NCBI RefSeq assembly: GCF_900100625.1
Contig: NZ_FMTY01000001.1
Span: 124,001-188,000 of the forward strand
Reading direction: 5' to 3'
Origin: Flavobacterium saliperosum
Lineage (GTDB): Bacteria > Bacteroidota > Bacteroidia > Flavobacteriales > Flavobacteriaceae
DNA length: 64,000 bases
The position numbers were made by a program, and so were the translations under genes. Shown here one piece after another: positions 10,380 to 18,818 of this stretch (position 1 is its first letter; each line of letters begins with the position of its first letter). The notes under the pieces were generated by a model. That model searched no databases, was not told where the DNA came from, and worked only from the letters and a program-made list of their open reading frames with translations.

Positions 10380-10746
10380 TCTTTTCAGTCAAAAAATCAA
10401 AACCATCTATATTCGAAAGACTATTAACTTCTTCATTTAAAAGTTGTAAACCATCATCTACATGCATTTTTATGTAGCGGCCAATGTCTTTATCGGTTTT
10501 GTATAGACCATAGTGTACACAAAGCATACCAAGATAGATATCATAGTATTCTCCAAAAAGAACCGATTTAGAATATTCTTTTCCTCCGGCATCTTTGATG
10601 TCATTTAAATCTAGTTTTTTATCTTGAGAAAGAGAGTATGTATAGGCAATTCTTGCAATCACATTTTCAGTTCCTAAGCCCAATTTACGAGTTAACAAGG
10701 CAACCACCTCTTTATTTTCCTTACTGGTTTTAATTTGCGTAAACAT
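10351..10746 (-). CDS. dndE: DNA sulfur modification protein DndE
   Basis: 131 aa, matching the small size of DndE. DndE joins DndC and DndD in the complex that puts a non-bridging sulfur into the DNA backbone. The N-terminus carries basic residues (KTSKENKEVVALLTRKLGLG) followed by a helical body, consistent with the DndE fold. It is the last gene of the leftward dndC-dndD-dndE operon and overlaps the dndD end by about 17 nt. The 3' end overlaps the convergent HNH gene, so no terminator separates the two arms. The call depends strongly on the adjacent dndD and dndC. Confidence 0.8.
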   Translation of the reverse strand: MFTQIKTSKENKEVVALLTRKLGLGTENVIARIAYTYSLSQDKKLDLNDIKDAGGKEYSKSVLFGEYYDIYLGMLCVHYGLYKTDKDIGRYIKMHVDDGLQLLNEEVNSLSNIDGFDFLTEKINLGLSMTI

Positions 10747-12829
10747 CTTGCTCTTGTTTTAAATGTGTAAATAATTGGTCTACTGCAAATGGTTTAAAGC
10801 TTGAACCGTTATTGTTGTTCTCGATAACAAAAACCTTATTTACGTTTGGTTTTAAATAATCATATTCCAATTCAGACAATTCCTTTTCTAACAATGGGAA
10901 TAATACCACTTGCTCTGAAATTGCCGGATAAAATTCTTTAATGATATTTTTAGAATGGTATTTGTCGAATTTCTGTAATGGGCTATCAATAAACACCGGG
11001 AACTTAATTCCTGATTCGTCCACTAAGGCTTTTAATAAAGCAGTAGCGTATAATTGCTGCTCTCCTTTGGACAATGAATCTTTATCAATGATTTGGTCAT
11101 TCTTATCCAACAAATCAATATCCATCACATCATCAACCACATTGACACGAATGTTGTGGATAAAGTCATTTTTATGCATGATTTTTTTCAAACCAAGCAT
11201 AATGGATTTTTGAAGAGAGTATTTTTTGTCTTCTTTAATTTTTTGAATAATCGTATTGATTTTTATTAAAAGCTTTTCGGTTACTTCGTATTTCTTTTGG
11301 TCCGTTTCTACCAATTTGAAATTCTTCTCGTATTCAGACAATACTTTTCTTGTTGAAGTTAATCTGGTATTTAGAACATCTATTGCTTCAATCAATTTTC
11401 CTTTGTCAAGGTTTAAAACGGTGATTTTATTCTCCAATTCTATTTTCTCTTCACGTAGCTTTTGCGCTAAAGGATTATCTTTTCTAGCTTCTGCTTGTTT
11501 AATTTGTTGGTAGACTTTAGAAAGATACATTCTATTGTTTTTCTCTTCCTGAACCACTGCATTAAACTGACTTGAAAAAGCTCCTTTTATGTTATTGAAA
11601 ACAGCCTCAAAGTTTCGGAATTGTTCTTGAGTAAAGTCCAAAAGTATTGTGCCGGAATTTGATTTCTCTTTACTAATTTCTTTTTCTGATAATGTTTTAC
11701 TTAAAGCTTCAGCTACTTTTGATTTTGAAGCGGGATCTAAACTTAAAGATTCAAGATTTTTCAATAACGCAGTTGAAAACGAATTTAATTCGTTAATCAA
11801 AAAGGTCTTATCAACTGATTTAGTATTTGAATTTTGTTCAAAAATTAATTGCCCATTTAACTGTGCTAATTTCTTTCCTGCAATCACTAATGGGGCTATA
11901 TCCATTAATTTTTTCAGCTTGTTTTTTATTTCAACGGATTCCTGCTTTAAGGTATCTCTTTCAGACTTCATTTTTTGTAGTTCTTCCAAAGTGATGCCGT
12001 TACCCTCACGAATCAATTTTTCCTGAAGACTGTCGCTATTTATTCTGTGATTGGTAATTTCACGATCAATATTCGCTTGCTTTTCAATATTAAAATCAAT
12101 TAACTCCGTTAGTTCAGTTTCAGTATCTGCAAGCTCGAATAATTTAGTTTGTTGCAATGGAGAAGCACCGCTTCTTCTAAGCTTCGTTAGTAATGTTTCT
12201 AGATTCTTTTTTAAATCTTCGTATTTCTTAATTCCTAAAACTTCTGAGTATGCTTTACTAAGATTTTTTAATTCGGATTTTGATTTGGCTTCTGCAAGAG
12301 AAACTATTTTTTCTGCATCAAAAAAGAAGAATTTGGCAATTTCACGGGGTAAAATAAAATCATTGATAAAGACTTCAAAACCAACTTCTTTGGTTAATTC
12401 ATTTTCCAGACCATCAATCGTGATTTTTAAATCTTCCACATCTGTTTTTAAATCGTAAGATCTTTTTATCACAACTGATTTACACGGGATAGAAGGAATA
12501 AGTATGTCTTTTAATTCAATTTCAACAGAAAGAACAGGGTTAATTTTACTATTGTTTTCATAATCCGTTTTTACCTCTCTGTTTAGAAGTGTTTTGATAA
12601 ACTTTTCGTACCCTCCGGCATTCTTGATGTCTTTTTTATATTTATCCTCAACCTCGCTCATCATTTTACCGTAGAAGACCCAAATGAGAGACGTCAAAAA
12701 AGTGGTCTTACCAAAACCGTTCTTACCGGCTATGATACTTATGTTTTTAGATGCATTCGGAGCAAAAAGTATTTCGTTTTCTCCTTTGTAAATTCTGAAG
12801 TTCTGGAACTTTATTTTATTTATTTTCAT
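10730..12829 (-). CDS. dndD: DNA sulfur modification protein DndD (SMC-like ATPase)
   Basis: 699 aa with an SMC/RecN-like layout: Walker A GKNGFGKTT at residues 35-43, long heptad-rich coiled-coil middle (about 190-560), ABC signature LSKGEQQ starting at residue 586 and Walker B/D-loop FPVFIDSPLQKFD at about 610-622. DndD is the ATPase of the DndCDE phosphorothioation complex, thought to couple ATP use to DNA nicking or binding. The start overlaps the end of dndC by 4 nt, and the 3' end overlaps dndE, so the three are translationally coupled. Length fits known DndD proteins (about 650-700 aa). Confidence 0.92.
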   Translation of the reverse strand: MKINKIKFQNFRIYKGENEILFAPNASKNISIIAGKNGFGKTTFLTSLIWVFYGKMMSEVEDKYKKDIKNAGGYEKFIKTLLNREVKTDYENNSKINPVLSVEIELKDILIPSIPCKSVVIKRSYDLKTDVEDLKITIDGLENELTKEVGFEVFINDFILPREIAKFFFFDAEKIVSLAEAKSKSELKNLSKAYSEVLGIKKYEDLKKNLETLLTKLRRSGASPLQQTKLFELADTETELTELIDFNIEKQANIDREITNHRINSDSLQEKLIREGNGITLEELQKMKSERDTLKQESVEIKNKLKKLMDIAPLVIAGKKLAQLNGQLIFEQNSNTKSVDKTFLINELNSFSTALLKNLESLSLDPASKSKVAEALSKTLSEKEISKEKSNSGTILLDFTQEQFRNFEAVFNNIKGAFSSQFNAVVQEEKNNRMYLSKVYQQIKQAEARKDNPLAQKLREEKIELENKITVLNLDKGKLIEAIDVLNTRLTSTRKVLSEYEKNFKLVETDQKKYEVTEKLLIKINTIIQKIKEDKKYSLQKSIMLGLKKIMHKNDFIHNIRVNVVDDVMDIDLLDKNDQIIDKDSLSKGEQQLYATALLKALVDESGIKFPVFIDSPLQKFDKYHSKNIIKEFYPAISEQVVLFPLLEKELSELEYDYLKPNVNKVFVIENNNNGSSFKPFAVDQLFTHLKQEQDVYAN

Positions 12830-14211
12830 AGTCCATTCTCATTTACAAAATTTTCAATTCTTTTCTCAACATCATTATGAAGACCATATTTAGTAATCAT
12901 CAATGTTTTGGTTTCCTGTAAAGCAATTAAATTATCAATTAAATGATAATAACTTGGCTCTTCTTCACAAACCTCCCTCAAGATTCTACGCTCTGTGTCA
13001 TCAAGCGATTTGATGTTGTTGGTACTAATCTCTTTGTTGTAAATTTCCTTATATAAGTCACCTACAGTATGGTCAAAATACCCGTCTCTATTCCAAGTTA
13101 CTTGAATAGCAATCAACTCTTGATTATTAATTAATGTAATGTGTGGTCTCTCTTTTTGAACTTCCTTTTGGACCTGTAATAAATCTTTTAAAATTTGATA
13201 TCTGTATTCCGAAGTATATGTCCCATTATTTGTTCCGTCTTCTCGAACAGCAACTTGATTGTTTCTTCTAACATCCATTCTGTTCTCAGAAATGTTTCTG
13301 CCTTCAACTAATCTGTTTCTAAATGCCAATAAAGGTTCCATCCAGTTTTGACCATTATTCACTAATGATGACATTGATTTGTCATTTTTCACAACAGTGC
13401 AGGTCCAGCAACCGAAACGGCTTTGTCCGCATGAATTATGTTCCTTGTTTACAACAACTGTAGGGCATTCATAATCATCTGCACTAGCATCCGCATATAT
13501 TTTGAAAAGAATAGAATTATCAAACCCCCAAGGGGATTTCACTGTATTAATGATATACCAAATTTCATCAACAATCATTTCTTTGATTGGTGCATAAGTA
13601 TAAGTATTGATAGATGTTTGATGTTTGGACAATCTTTTGCCTGTCACTTCGTGTCGTCGTATTGATCTTTCACGTGTAGCACTTTCATCATATCTTGTTC
13701 CAAGTAAAACAATCGCTTCTCCCATTTGGTCAACTTGTTCAACCAAAAAATTAGAAGTAGGTCGTATTTTTAGTTTATCTGTGCACCATCTGAAAGCACT
13801 GTTTGGAACTGGATATCCTTTTCCAATTACGTTGATCCAAAAAGTTTCTTCGAGCTTTGGAGTTGTTTTTTGAACAAATATTGGTAAGTCTTGATCTCTT
13901 GCTGCTTCGCTAATTTTTGCAAGGACATCTTCAACGTAATTTGCGATAATGGGATTTTCTACCATTGTGTCATTGCAAACCACATAAACTTTTCTTTTTA
14001 ATTGGAAAGGGTAAGGTAAATCTTGTCTGATTCTTTGAAGCGCAATCCAAACAAGCGTCAACAAAACAGTTGAGTCTTTACCACCGCTGAAACCTATTAT
14101 CCAAGGTCTATCTGACTTATCAGCATAGGCATATTGGTCAATAATCTCTGCTATTATTCCTTCAACTTTTTTATTTTTCATTATCATTTTGGTACGAATA
14201 AATTTATGCAA
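12826..14211 (-). CDS. dndC: DNA phosphorothioation sulfurtransferase DndC (PAPS reductase-like)
   Basis: 461 aa of the PAPS reductase/ATP-pyrophosphatase family. The PP-loop SGGKDST is at residues 42-48 after FS. Cysteines suited to the DndC 4Fe-4S cluster appear in RWCTDKLKIRP and in the ECPTVV, NSCGQS and GCWTC segments. DndC adenylates the backbone and receives sulfur from a cysteine desulfurase. No dndA desulfurase gene is present in the window, so a housekeeping IscS/SufS-type enzyme probably supplies sulfur. Starts at 14211, 14187 or 14181 are possible. A Bacteroidota-type promoter lies just upstream. Confidence 0.92.
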   Translation of the reverse strand: MHKFIRTKMIMKNKKVEGIIAEIIDQYAYADKSDRPWIIGFSGGKDSTVLLTLVWIALQRIRQDLPYPFQLKRKVYVVCNDTMVENPIIANYVEDVLAKISEAARDQDLPIFVQKTTPKLEETFWINVIGKGYPVPNSAFRWCTDKLKIRPTSNFLVEQVDQMGEAIVLLGTRYDESATRERSIRRHEVTGKRLSKHQTSINTYTYAPIKEMIVDEIWYIINTVKSPWGFDNSILFKIYADASADDYECPTVVVNKEHNSCGQSRFGCWTCTVVKNDKSMSSLVNNGQNWMEPLLAFRNRLVEGRNISENRMDVRRNNQVAVREDGTNNGTYTSEYRYQILKDLLQVQKEVQKERPHITLINNQELIAIQVTWNRDGYFDHTVGDLYKEIYNKEISTNNIKSLDDTERRILREVCEEEPSYYHLIDNLIALQETKTLMITKYGLHNDVEKRIENFVNENGL

Positions 14212-14234
14212 CTAATAAAATTTTGCACGTGTTG

Positions 14235-14267
14235 CAAATTTATAACTTAATATACTAGTTTTTGCAA
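14235..14267 (-). promoter_or_regulatory. Putative dndC promoter
   Basis: On the minus strand a perfect -7 box TAAATTTG (14235-14242) has a TTG (14265-14267) 22 nt further upstream, close to the Bacteroidota TTTG/TAnnTTTG arrangement although the spacer is slightly long. The predicted start of transcription is about 20 nt before the ATG at 14211. The short inverted sequence GCACGTGTTGC overlaps the start region and could be an operator for DndB-like control, which is speculation. Confidence 0.4.
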
Positions 14268-14340
14268 TTTGACTATTTATATTAAGGGGATGTTTTCCAA
14301 TTATTATCAACATATATATAATTTAAAACAAAACATTTCT

Positions 14341-14637
14341 TTATGATAAAATATCATCAATTAGACATGAACGTTTAAACCCAACATAGTCTGAATACAT
14401 AATATTTTTAACATCTTTTTCATTCTGATTCAAATATCTACAAATTGTTCCGTCATTTTTACCCAATGAACCTTTTATCTCTTTATTACAATCAAAATTC
14501 CAAGCAATTCCGTTTGTCAATTCTCTTCCTCTGCATCTTGCATTCAAGTTTGGCATATGACCTTTCTGCTTAATAATTTCATTAATAATGTTTTTAAACT
14601 CATTTGTATTCTTTTCTATAATTTTTATTCTCTTCAT
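14341..14637 (-). CDS. Small hypothetical protein of the mobile element
   Basis: 98 aa, basic, no signal peptide or membrane segment, no family recognised. Residues 30-60 hold CRGRELTNGIAW and FDCNKE, giving two spaced cysteines. It is a single-gene unit: its upstream region carries the AACTTTTT-N11-ATATAA promoter element shared with four other leftward genes up to the integrase, which argues that it is a real gene and part of the same element. The stop is followed by about 130 nt leading to dndC. Confidence 0.55.
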   Translation of the reverse strand: MKRIKIIEKNTNEFKNIINEIIKQKGHMPNLNARCRGRELTNGIAWNFDCNKEIKGSLGKNDGTICRYLNQNEKDVKNIMYSDYVGFKRSCLIDDILS

Positions 14638-14657
14638 AATTTATTTTTATTAGAAGA

Positions 14658-14682
14658 TTATATAAATGAGTTTTAAAAAGTT
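14658..14682 (-). promoter_or_regulatory. Shared mobile-element promoter, copy 1
   Basis: Minus strand AACTTTTT (14675-14682), 11-nt spacer, ATATAA (14658-14663), 20 nt before the ATG of the 98-aa gene. The same layout recurs at 16449, 16861, 18430 and 25216. Confidence 0.6.
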
Positions 14683-14839
14683 TAGTTTTTTTTTCAAAAA
14701 AATGTATCAAAACAAAACTGTATTAAAATAAGTCTACTACATTTAAAATAGCACATGTAAAATTGTATCACCTTTAGTCTTTGATTTATTTTGTTAAGTC
14801 ACGAAAATGCTGTAATTTCTGGTAATAAATGATTTTGAT

Positions 14840-15457
14840 ATGGAAAAAGCGATAATTATAGCCCGATGCTCAACGAACGAAAACAAACAGGATGTCAGCC
14901 GTCAGAGTAAAGAACTGAGAAAGGTTTACGGTGGTCAATATGAAATCGTAAAGGAATTTACTTATTACAAAAGCGGAACAGCGAATGATGATATAAATGA
15001 TGAAATCTTAGATTTTGCAATAAAGAACAACATAAGACATATTATCGCATTGGAGATTTCCCGTATATCCAGAAAGATATCATCGTTTGCATTGTTTTTA
15101 GAAAAGTGCAACGAACACAAAATCAATATTATTATTGATAACTTTAAACTTCATACCCTCCTACCGTCAGGCGAAACTAACAGTATGGTTCAAACCATGT
15201 TGTCAATTGCATCAACTTTTGCCAATCTGGAGCTTAGCCTGATAAAGGAGAGATTAAATTCCGGAAGATCTAAATTTATTAATGAAGGCGGAAAACTCGG
15301 AAGAAAAGTTGGCTACCGAAAAAGTAATGAAGCTTTTATTGAAGAAAACAAAGATGTGATAAAGTTTCTAAGACAAGAGCAATCAATCAGAAATATTATG
15401 AAACTAACCGGCAAATCTTGCGGAACGATTCAAAAAGTTAAAAGATTAGTTGCCTAA
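14840..15457 (+). CDS. Serine recombinase (resolvase/invertase family)
   Basis: 205 aa with the resolvase fold: ARCSTNE at 8-14 puts the nucleophilic serine at Ser11. A conserved arginine-rich core (HIIALEISRISRK about 68-80) follows, then the SLIKERLNSG helix (about 135-144). A short C-terminal helix-turn-helix ends the protein (SIRNIMKLTGKSCGTIQKVKR). It cuts and rejoins DNA through a 5' phosphoserine link, usually to resolve cointegrates or invert segments. Length suits the small resolvases rather than large serine integrases. It ends 4 nt into the convergent polymerase-like gene. Position beside mobile-element genes supports a resolvase role. Confidence 0.88.
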   Translation: MEKAIIIARCSTNENKQDVSRQSKELRKVYGGQYEIVKEFTYYKSGTANDDINDEILDFAIKNNIRHIIALEISRISRKISSFALFLEKCNEHKINIIIDNFKLHTLLPSGETNSMVQTMLSIASTFANLELSLIKERLNSGRSKFINEGGKLGRKVGYRKSNEAFIEENKDVIKFLRQEQSIRNIMKLTGKSCGTIQKVKRLVA

Positions 15458-16428
15458 TCTCTTAAATGTGAAATCACGAAATCTATTTCAGGATATTTTT
15501 CTTTACAGTATTCGAGAACTAAACCTGCCACCTCTTCTTTTACAATAAGGCAGTCATGGATTGGTAAAGCAAAATCGACCGGTATATTATTCAAAAGATC
15601 GTCAATCCAGATTTTACTTTCGATTTTCTGAAAATTATGCGATGAATTTTTATAATTATCCTTTTTAAGGCTTTTCAGAAAAAAACTCGCTTTGGGGAAA
15701 AGATGATAGATTTCACTATTTGGAACATAGCCATTTCCATTCAAAAAATACATGAATATTTCTTTAGCTTCTTCGCGTGATTTTAATTTTAATTTATCCA
15801 CTAAATAATTATAAAAGTCATTTTCAAAAGCCTCCTCGTAATTCAGATCCTCAATTTTATTTTTTCTTAATTCCAGTAAAAGCAGTTTAGGCTGAGAAGC
15901 TTTGGCATCAATTAAACATAACCCTCGGTTTTTGAGTTCATTTTTATAATTTTGAATGAGGCCGTAATAAACCCTTCTTCCGAAAGCTACTCTGCTTACT
16001 TTGTAATCATAACCTAACTCTTTTAGGGATTGTTTAATTATTTCAAACCATCGGCACGAACGATTGTTTTCAAAATCAATTTCTTTAACCTGCCCCATTT
16101 CAATGTCAATTAAAAACTTATAGCGCATACAGATTCCTTTCTCTACATTATAACGTCTTCTTTTCACTCGTTCCAAAGTGATTGGATGAAAATCGTAATA
16201 ATGTTCAAAATCAATAATTCCGTTTGCAATAAAAGTATCAATTATTGTGTGGTATCTTCTATTTACACTTTGCAAATACTTTGACGGAAGCGGAAAGAAT
16301 CCGTTTTTATCGGCTAAAATTTCCATTTTACAAATCGCTGCAAATAACTTATAAGCACTTCTTTGCTTGGCTTTATTCCCTATTTTTAAAATAACCTTCT
16401 CAACTTCATCCGGCACAACCAACTTCAT
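15454..16428 (-). CDS. Minimal family A DNA polymerase-like protein of a mobile element
   Basis: About 324 aa from the ATG at 16428; an earlier ATG at 16458 falls inside the promoter element and is unlikely. Three short motifs resemble the palm and fingers of family A polymerases: LIDAKASQPK (Asp174, motif A-like DYSQIE position), REEAKEIFMYFLNG (about 218-231, motif B/O-helix-like R..AK...F...NG) and LPIHDCLIV (His291-Asp292, motif C-like). No 3'-5' or 5' nuclease domain is present and the protein is far shorter than Pol I. It may be an element replication polymerase or a degenerate relative; function is inferred from motifs alone. Confidence 0.5.
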   Translation of the reverse strand: MKLVVPDEVEKVILKIGNKAKQRSAYKLFAAICKMEILADKNGFFPLPSKYLQSVNRRYHTIIDTFIANGIIDFEHYYDFHPITLERVKRRRYNVEKGICMRYKFLIDIEMGQVKEIDFENNRSCRWFEIIKQSLKELGYDYKVSRVAFGRRVYYGLIQNYKNELKNRGLCLIDAKASQPKLLLLELRKNKIEDLNYEEAFENDFYNYLVDKLKLKSREEAKEIFMYFLNGNGYVPNSEIYHLFPKASFFLKSLKKDNYKNSSHNFQKIESKIWIDDLLNNIPVDFALPIHDCLIVKEEVAGLVLEYCKEKYPEIDFVISHLRD

Positions 16429-16448
16429 AACCCATTCTTTCTTTTGAG

Positions 16449-16473
16449 TTATAGTCAAAAACTGAAAAAAGTT
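16449..16473 (-). promoter_or_regulatory. Shared mobile-element promoter, copy 2
   Basis: Minus strand AACTTTTT (16466-16473), 11-nt spacer and CTATAA (16449-16454; one change from ATATAA). It lies 21 nt before ATG 16428 and overlaps the alternative start at 16458, so it decides the start of the polymerase-like gene. Confidence 0.55.
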
Positions 16474-16487
16474 GATTCTTTCGGGAA

Positions 16488-16512
16488 TAAAAAAACCGGA
16501 GCATTACTCCGG
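16488..16512 (-). terminator. Rho-independent terminator after the excisionase-like gene
   Basis: On the minus strand CCGGAG-TAATG-CTCCGG followed by a run of T (the A run at 16488-16495 on the plus strand). It lies 16 nt past the stop of the HTH gene and ahead of the promoter of the next gene, so the two are separate units. Confidence 0.8.
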
Positions 16513-16527
16513 CAGATAAATCTGAAA

Positions 16528-16842
16528 TTATTTTACTTTCGCTTTTTTAGAAGCCTGGCAACTGCTTAATTTAGCCATTATATCACTTTTGTTGTAATAT
16601 ACCCGACGGCCAATTTTCTGCGCCGGTAATTCACCACTCTTATTCCAATTGTGCAGCGTTGTGTCGGAGACACCCAGAAACTTCTCAACTTCTTCGCGAC
16701 TCATCAGCTTAGTTTCCTTTTTCAGTTGTTTTCGTATTTTCTTTTTTTCAGTTTTTCTTTCATTTAAAACTTCCTCAACAGCTTTTTTAATCAAGCCGCT
16801 TAATTGTTCAACATTAAGTTGAACTATCATATTATTTTCCAT
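16528..16842 (-). CDS. Helix-turn-helix (excisionase-like) DNA-binding protein
   Basis: 104 aa. The N-terminus is a charged coiled-coil-like helix (ERKTEKKKIRKQLKKETK), followed by a MerR-type winged helix-turn-helix of the HTH_17/excisionase class: LMSREEVEKFLGVSDTTLHNW at about 47-67 and KIGRRVYYNKSDI at about 76-88. Such proteins bind attachment sites or act as element regulators in Bacteroidota integrative elements. It has its own AACTTTTT-N11-ATATAA promoter and a terminator immediately downstream. Confidence 0.82.
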   Translation of the reverse strand: MENNMIVQLNVEQLSGLIKKAVEEVLNERKTEKKKIRKQLKKETKLMSREEVEKFLGVSDTTLHNWNKSGELPAQKIGRRVYYNKSDIMAKLSSCQASKKAKVK

Positions 16843-16860
16843 GTTATATAAATTTAAATG

Positions 16861-16885
16861 TTATATGAAACGTTTTAAAAAAGTT
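16861..16885 (-). promoter_or_regulatory. Shared mobile-element promoter, copy 3
   Basis: Minus strand AACTTTTT (16878-16885), 11-nt spacer, ATATAA (16861-16866), 18 nt ahead of the ATG of the excisionase-like gene. Confidence 0.6.
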
Positions 16886-16948
16886 CAGATTAAAAAAAAA
16901 AAAAGAAATGGGAAAACTTAAAGTTAATATATACCCTAAAAAGAAATC

Positions 16949-17761
16949 ATGATTATAACATCATTTTCCGTGATAAATTGCGAAGGCGATATTTTTGCAA
17001 TACACTTTCATAAAAACAAAATAACAGGACAAGCCCTTTTAGAGGACGGTTCCGGAAAGATCACTTTTGTCATTCAGAAATTCGAAATCATCAAATATTT
17101 ATTTTCCGAAATAACACTTGAAGACATTATCCGGAAAAGTTCAATCAAAGAAGTTGAGTTATACCATTACAACACCAGATCAACATCAACCATTAATAAA
17201 AAAACAGTGGGAGAATTAGCATGCGGGAAAAGCTTATTTAACGATCTTCCCAACCCAATGAAACTGAACTTTAAAAAAAGGGTTGAACTAGCTGTTCGGG
17301 CAAACTTTGCTGCGCTTGATTTTCAAAAAATATGGCATTTGGTAAAACACTGTTTCTTACTGAAAGAAAAGTACGAACTATTGGTTTTTACGTTCGGTGA
17401 AAATCATTCCGTGGCTGAAAAATGCAAAAAACAATATATTGATTTAAGGAATTTTTTATCCGAAAACGAAATCCCGATTGAATTTGTAAATAAAGACGAA
17501 ATTGAAAGTCTTAAATTAGAAAAAGCAGATCTGGATGTGGAATGCGGTTTAAATCTTCATAAAATTGGCCAAAAGGATATTATGGATATTACAAACATCG
17601 AAATGAATTATCTGGTTTATCATCTGTCTGATCTGATAGCTGATTTGAGATATTCCCCGCGATTTTGGACTAAAAAGGCAAAACTTAAATACATTAAGGA
17701 ATACCAAGATCATTATATACCTTTCAAACGTCAGATTACTATCGATGCCATTTTAAAATAA
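16949..17761 (+). CDS. Hypothetical protein of the mobile element
   Basis: 270 aa, soluble, mixed alpha/beta, not recognised. The N-terminal half is strand-rich (ITSFSVINCEGDIFAIHF), the second half helical. It contains KKTVGELACGKSLF at about 83-96 and a Tyr/Leu-rich helix near the C-terminus. It is the only rightward gene between the excisionase-like gene and the NUDIX gene and reads divergently from the former. It ends at a terminator shared with the convergent Cys-rich gene. Coding-like residue composition and clean start support a real gene. Confidence 0.6.
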   Translation: MIITSFSVINCEGDIFAIHFHKNKITGQALLEDGSGKITFVIQKFEIIKYLFSEITLEDIIRKSSIKEVELYHYNTRSTSTINKKTVGELACGKSLFNDLPNPMKLNFKKRVELAVRANFAALDFQKIWHLVKHCFLLKEKYELLVFTFGENHSVAEKCKKQYIDLRNFLSENEIPIEFVNKDEIESLKLEKADLDVECGLNLHKIGQKDIMDITNIEMNYLVYHLSDLIADLRYSPRFWTKKAKLKYIKEYQDHYIPFKRQITIDAILK

Positions 17762-17786
17762 CAAGCCTCTGTTATGAGGCTTGTTT
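17760..17786. terminator. Bidirectional terminator between convergent genes
   Basis: AACAAGCCTC-TGTTAT-GAGGCTTGTT, a perfect 10-bp stem with A-rich left and T-rich right flanks. It overlaps the last codons of the leftward gene that ends at 17772. Confidence 0.75.
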
Positions 17787-18401
17787 TAATATCCATTTTG
17801 AAATAATATTATCCAAAGACTGTTCCTGTTTAGCCGATATACTGCCGAAAACATCAAATGTTGATTTCACGGAACTAAAAAATCCAGGATCAAATTTTGA
17901 ATTAGACCCGGTTTTAATCCAGTCTTCAATCTTATTAAATTTTTTAATAAGCGCTGCATTTTCAGAAGAAAAGTATCTGATAAATCTGTCATTGATTTCT
18001 TTTTTCTTCTCTAATTCATGCTTATAAGTGCATCTTTTTTTACTGACTTTTGTATAAAAGTCAAAATCGTTTTTTTCCAGAACAATATTTCTTTTTCGGA
18101 TAAAATCCAAAGCTCTGCCGCCTATATTTTTTGAGTTATCTTTTTTCAGTCTGAGAATTGAAGCTAAAATTTCATCCCCTTCTTTTATACCCATAAAATT
18201 TTTTACACAACAATTCCCTACCTCAGTAGTTGTTCCGTTTTTTAAATTCTTTATCACACAAACATTTTTAATCGGATGATTACAAAGACATCTGCTGTTA
18301 TCCCTCTGAAAAACGAAATTAAAACTCCATTCATTAATTGCCGTTACCAAATCCTGCGACACACTTTTCTCTAATACTCTTCTTTTTAAAAGCTCTTTCA
18401 T
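17772..18401 (-). CDS. Cys-rich putative zinc-binding protein of the mobile element
   Basis: 209 aa. Near residues 38-70 it has CLCNHPI, then CVIKN, then GNCCVKNFMG, a Cys/His spacing that resembles a small treble-clef zinc site seen in several phage and element proteins; a lone Cys (KKRCTYKHE) follows at about 123. The C-terminal half is lysine-rich and helical. Function unknown. It has its own AACTTTTT-N11-ATATAA promoter, so it belongs with the integrase and excisionase genes. Confidence 0.6.
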   Translation of the reverse strand: MKELLKRRVLEKSVSQDLVTAINEWSFNFVFQRDNSRCLCNHPIKNVCVIKNLKNGTTTEVGNCCVKNFMGIKEGDEILASILRLKKDNSKNIGGRALDFIRKRNIVLEKNDFDFYTKVSKKRCTYKHELEKKKEINDRFIRYFSSENAALIKKFNKIEDWIKTGSNSKFDPGFFSSVKSTFDVFGSISAKQEQSLDNIISKWILKQAS

Positions 18402-18429
18402 TATATATTTTTTTAAATGTTATTAGAGC

Positions 18430-18454
18430 TTATATGAAGGAGTAAAAAAAAGTT
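18430..18454 (-). promoter_or_regulatory. Shared mobile-element promoter, copy 4
   Basis: Minus strand AACTTTTT (18447-18454), 11-nt spacer, ATATAA (18430-18435), 28 nt ahead of the Cys-rich gene. Confidence 0.6.
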
Positions 18455-18818
18455 TAAAAAAAATTAAAAAAATATTTTTTTTAGTAGATATAAAAAAGTA
18501 ATTAAGATAGAATCATTCTATTGTTGCTCACTTTTAGTTTTATGAACAAATTCCTTCTTAAAACAAAAACAAACAGATTACTGATTAGTATAAAAAGCAT
18601 CGCTATTGATAAATATCACTCTGAAAATCACTAAAAACAGTGAGTCAAAATACCTGATTTTAGTGATTACTGTTTAAAAATGAATAGCCGACATTTGTCG
18701 GATTAGACTTTGAAGAAACAATATTGTTGAAAAAATAAAAAACAAACAATTACAGCATGCGTCTGAATCGTTATTTTTGATTTTTTAATCTTTTTCTTAT
18801 TCTTAAAATTTATTCCTT
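18455..18818. other. Intergenic region with nested inverted repeats
   Basis: About 360 nt without a gene. It holds AATCACTAAAA and its exact inverse TTTTAGTGATT about 21 nt apart (18627-18671), with a smaller hairpin TCACT-AAAAAC-AGTGA nested inside. It also holds a perfect 14-bp dyad CCGACA-TT-TGTCGG at 18688-18701. These could be recombination, replication or operator sites at a cargo junction. I see no coding frame. Confidence 0.5.

Noticed and set aside
12051..12458. Rightward frames opposite dndD
   Set aside because: They are shadows of the dndD coding sequence, with Ser/Phe-rich composition and no family features.
18688..18701. CCGACATTTGTCGG as a fifth site of the denitrification regulator
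   Set aside because: The outer bases differ and there is no TTTG box 26 nt downstream.
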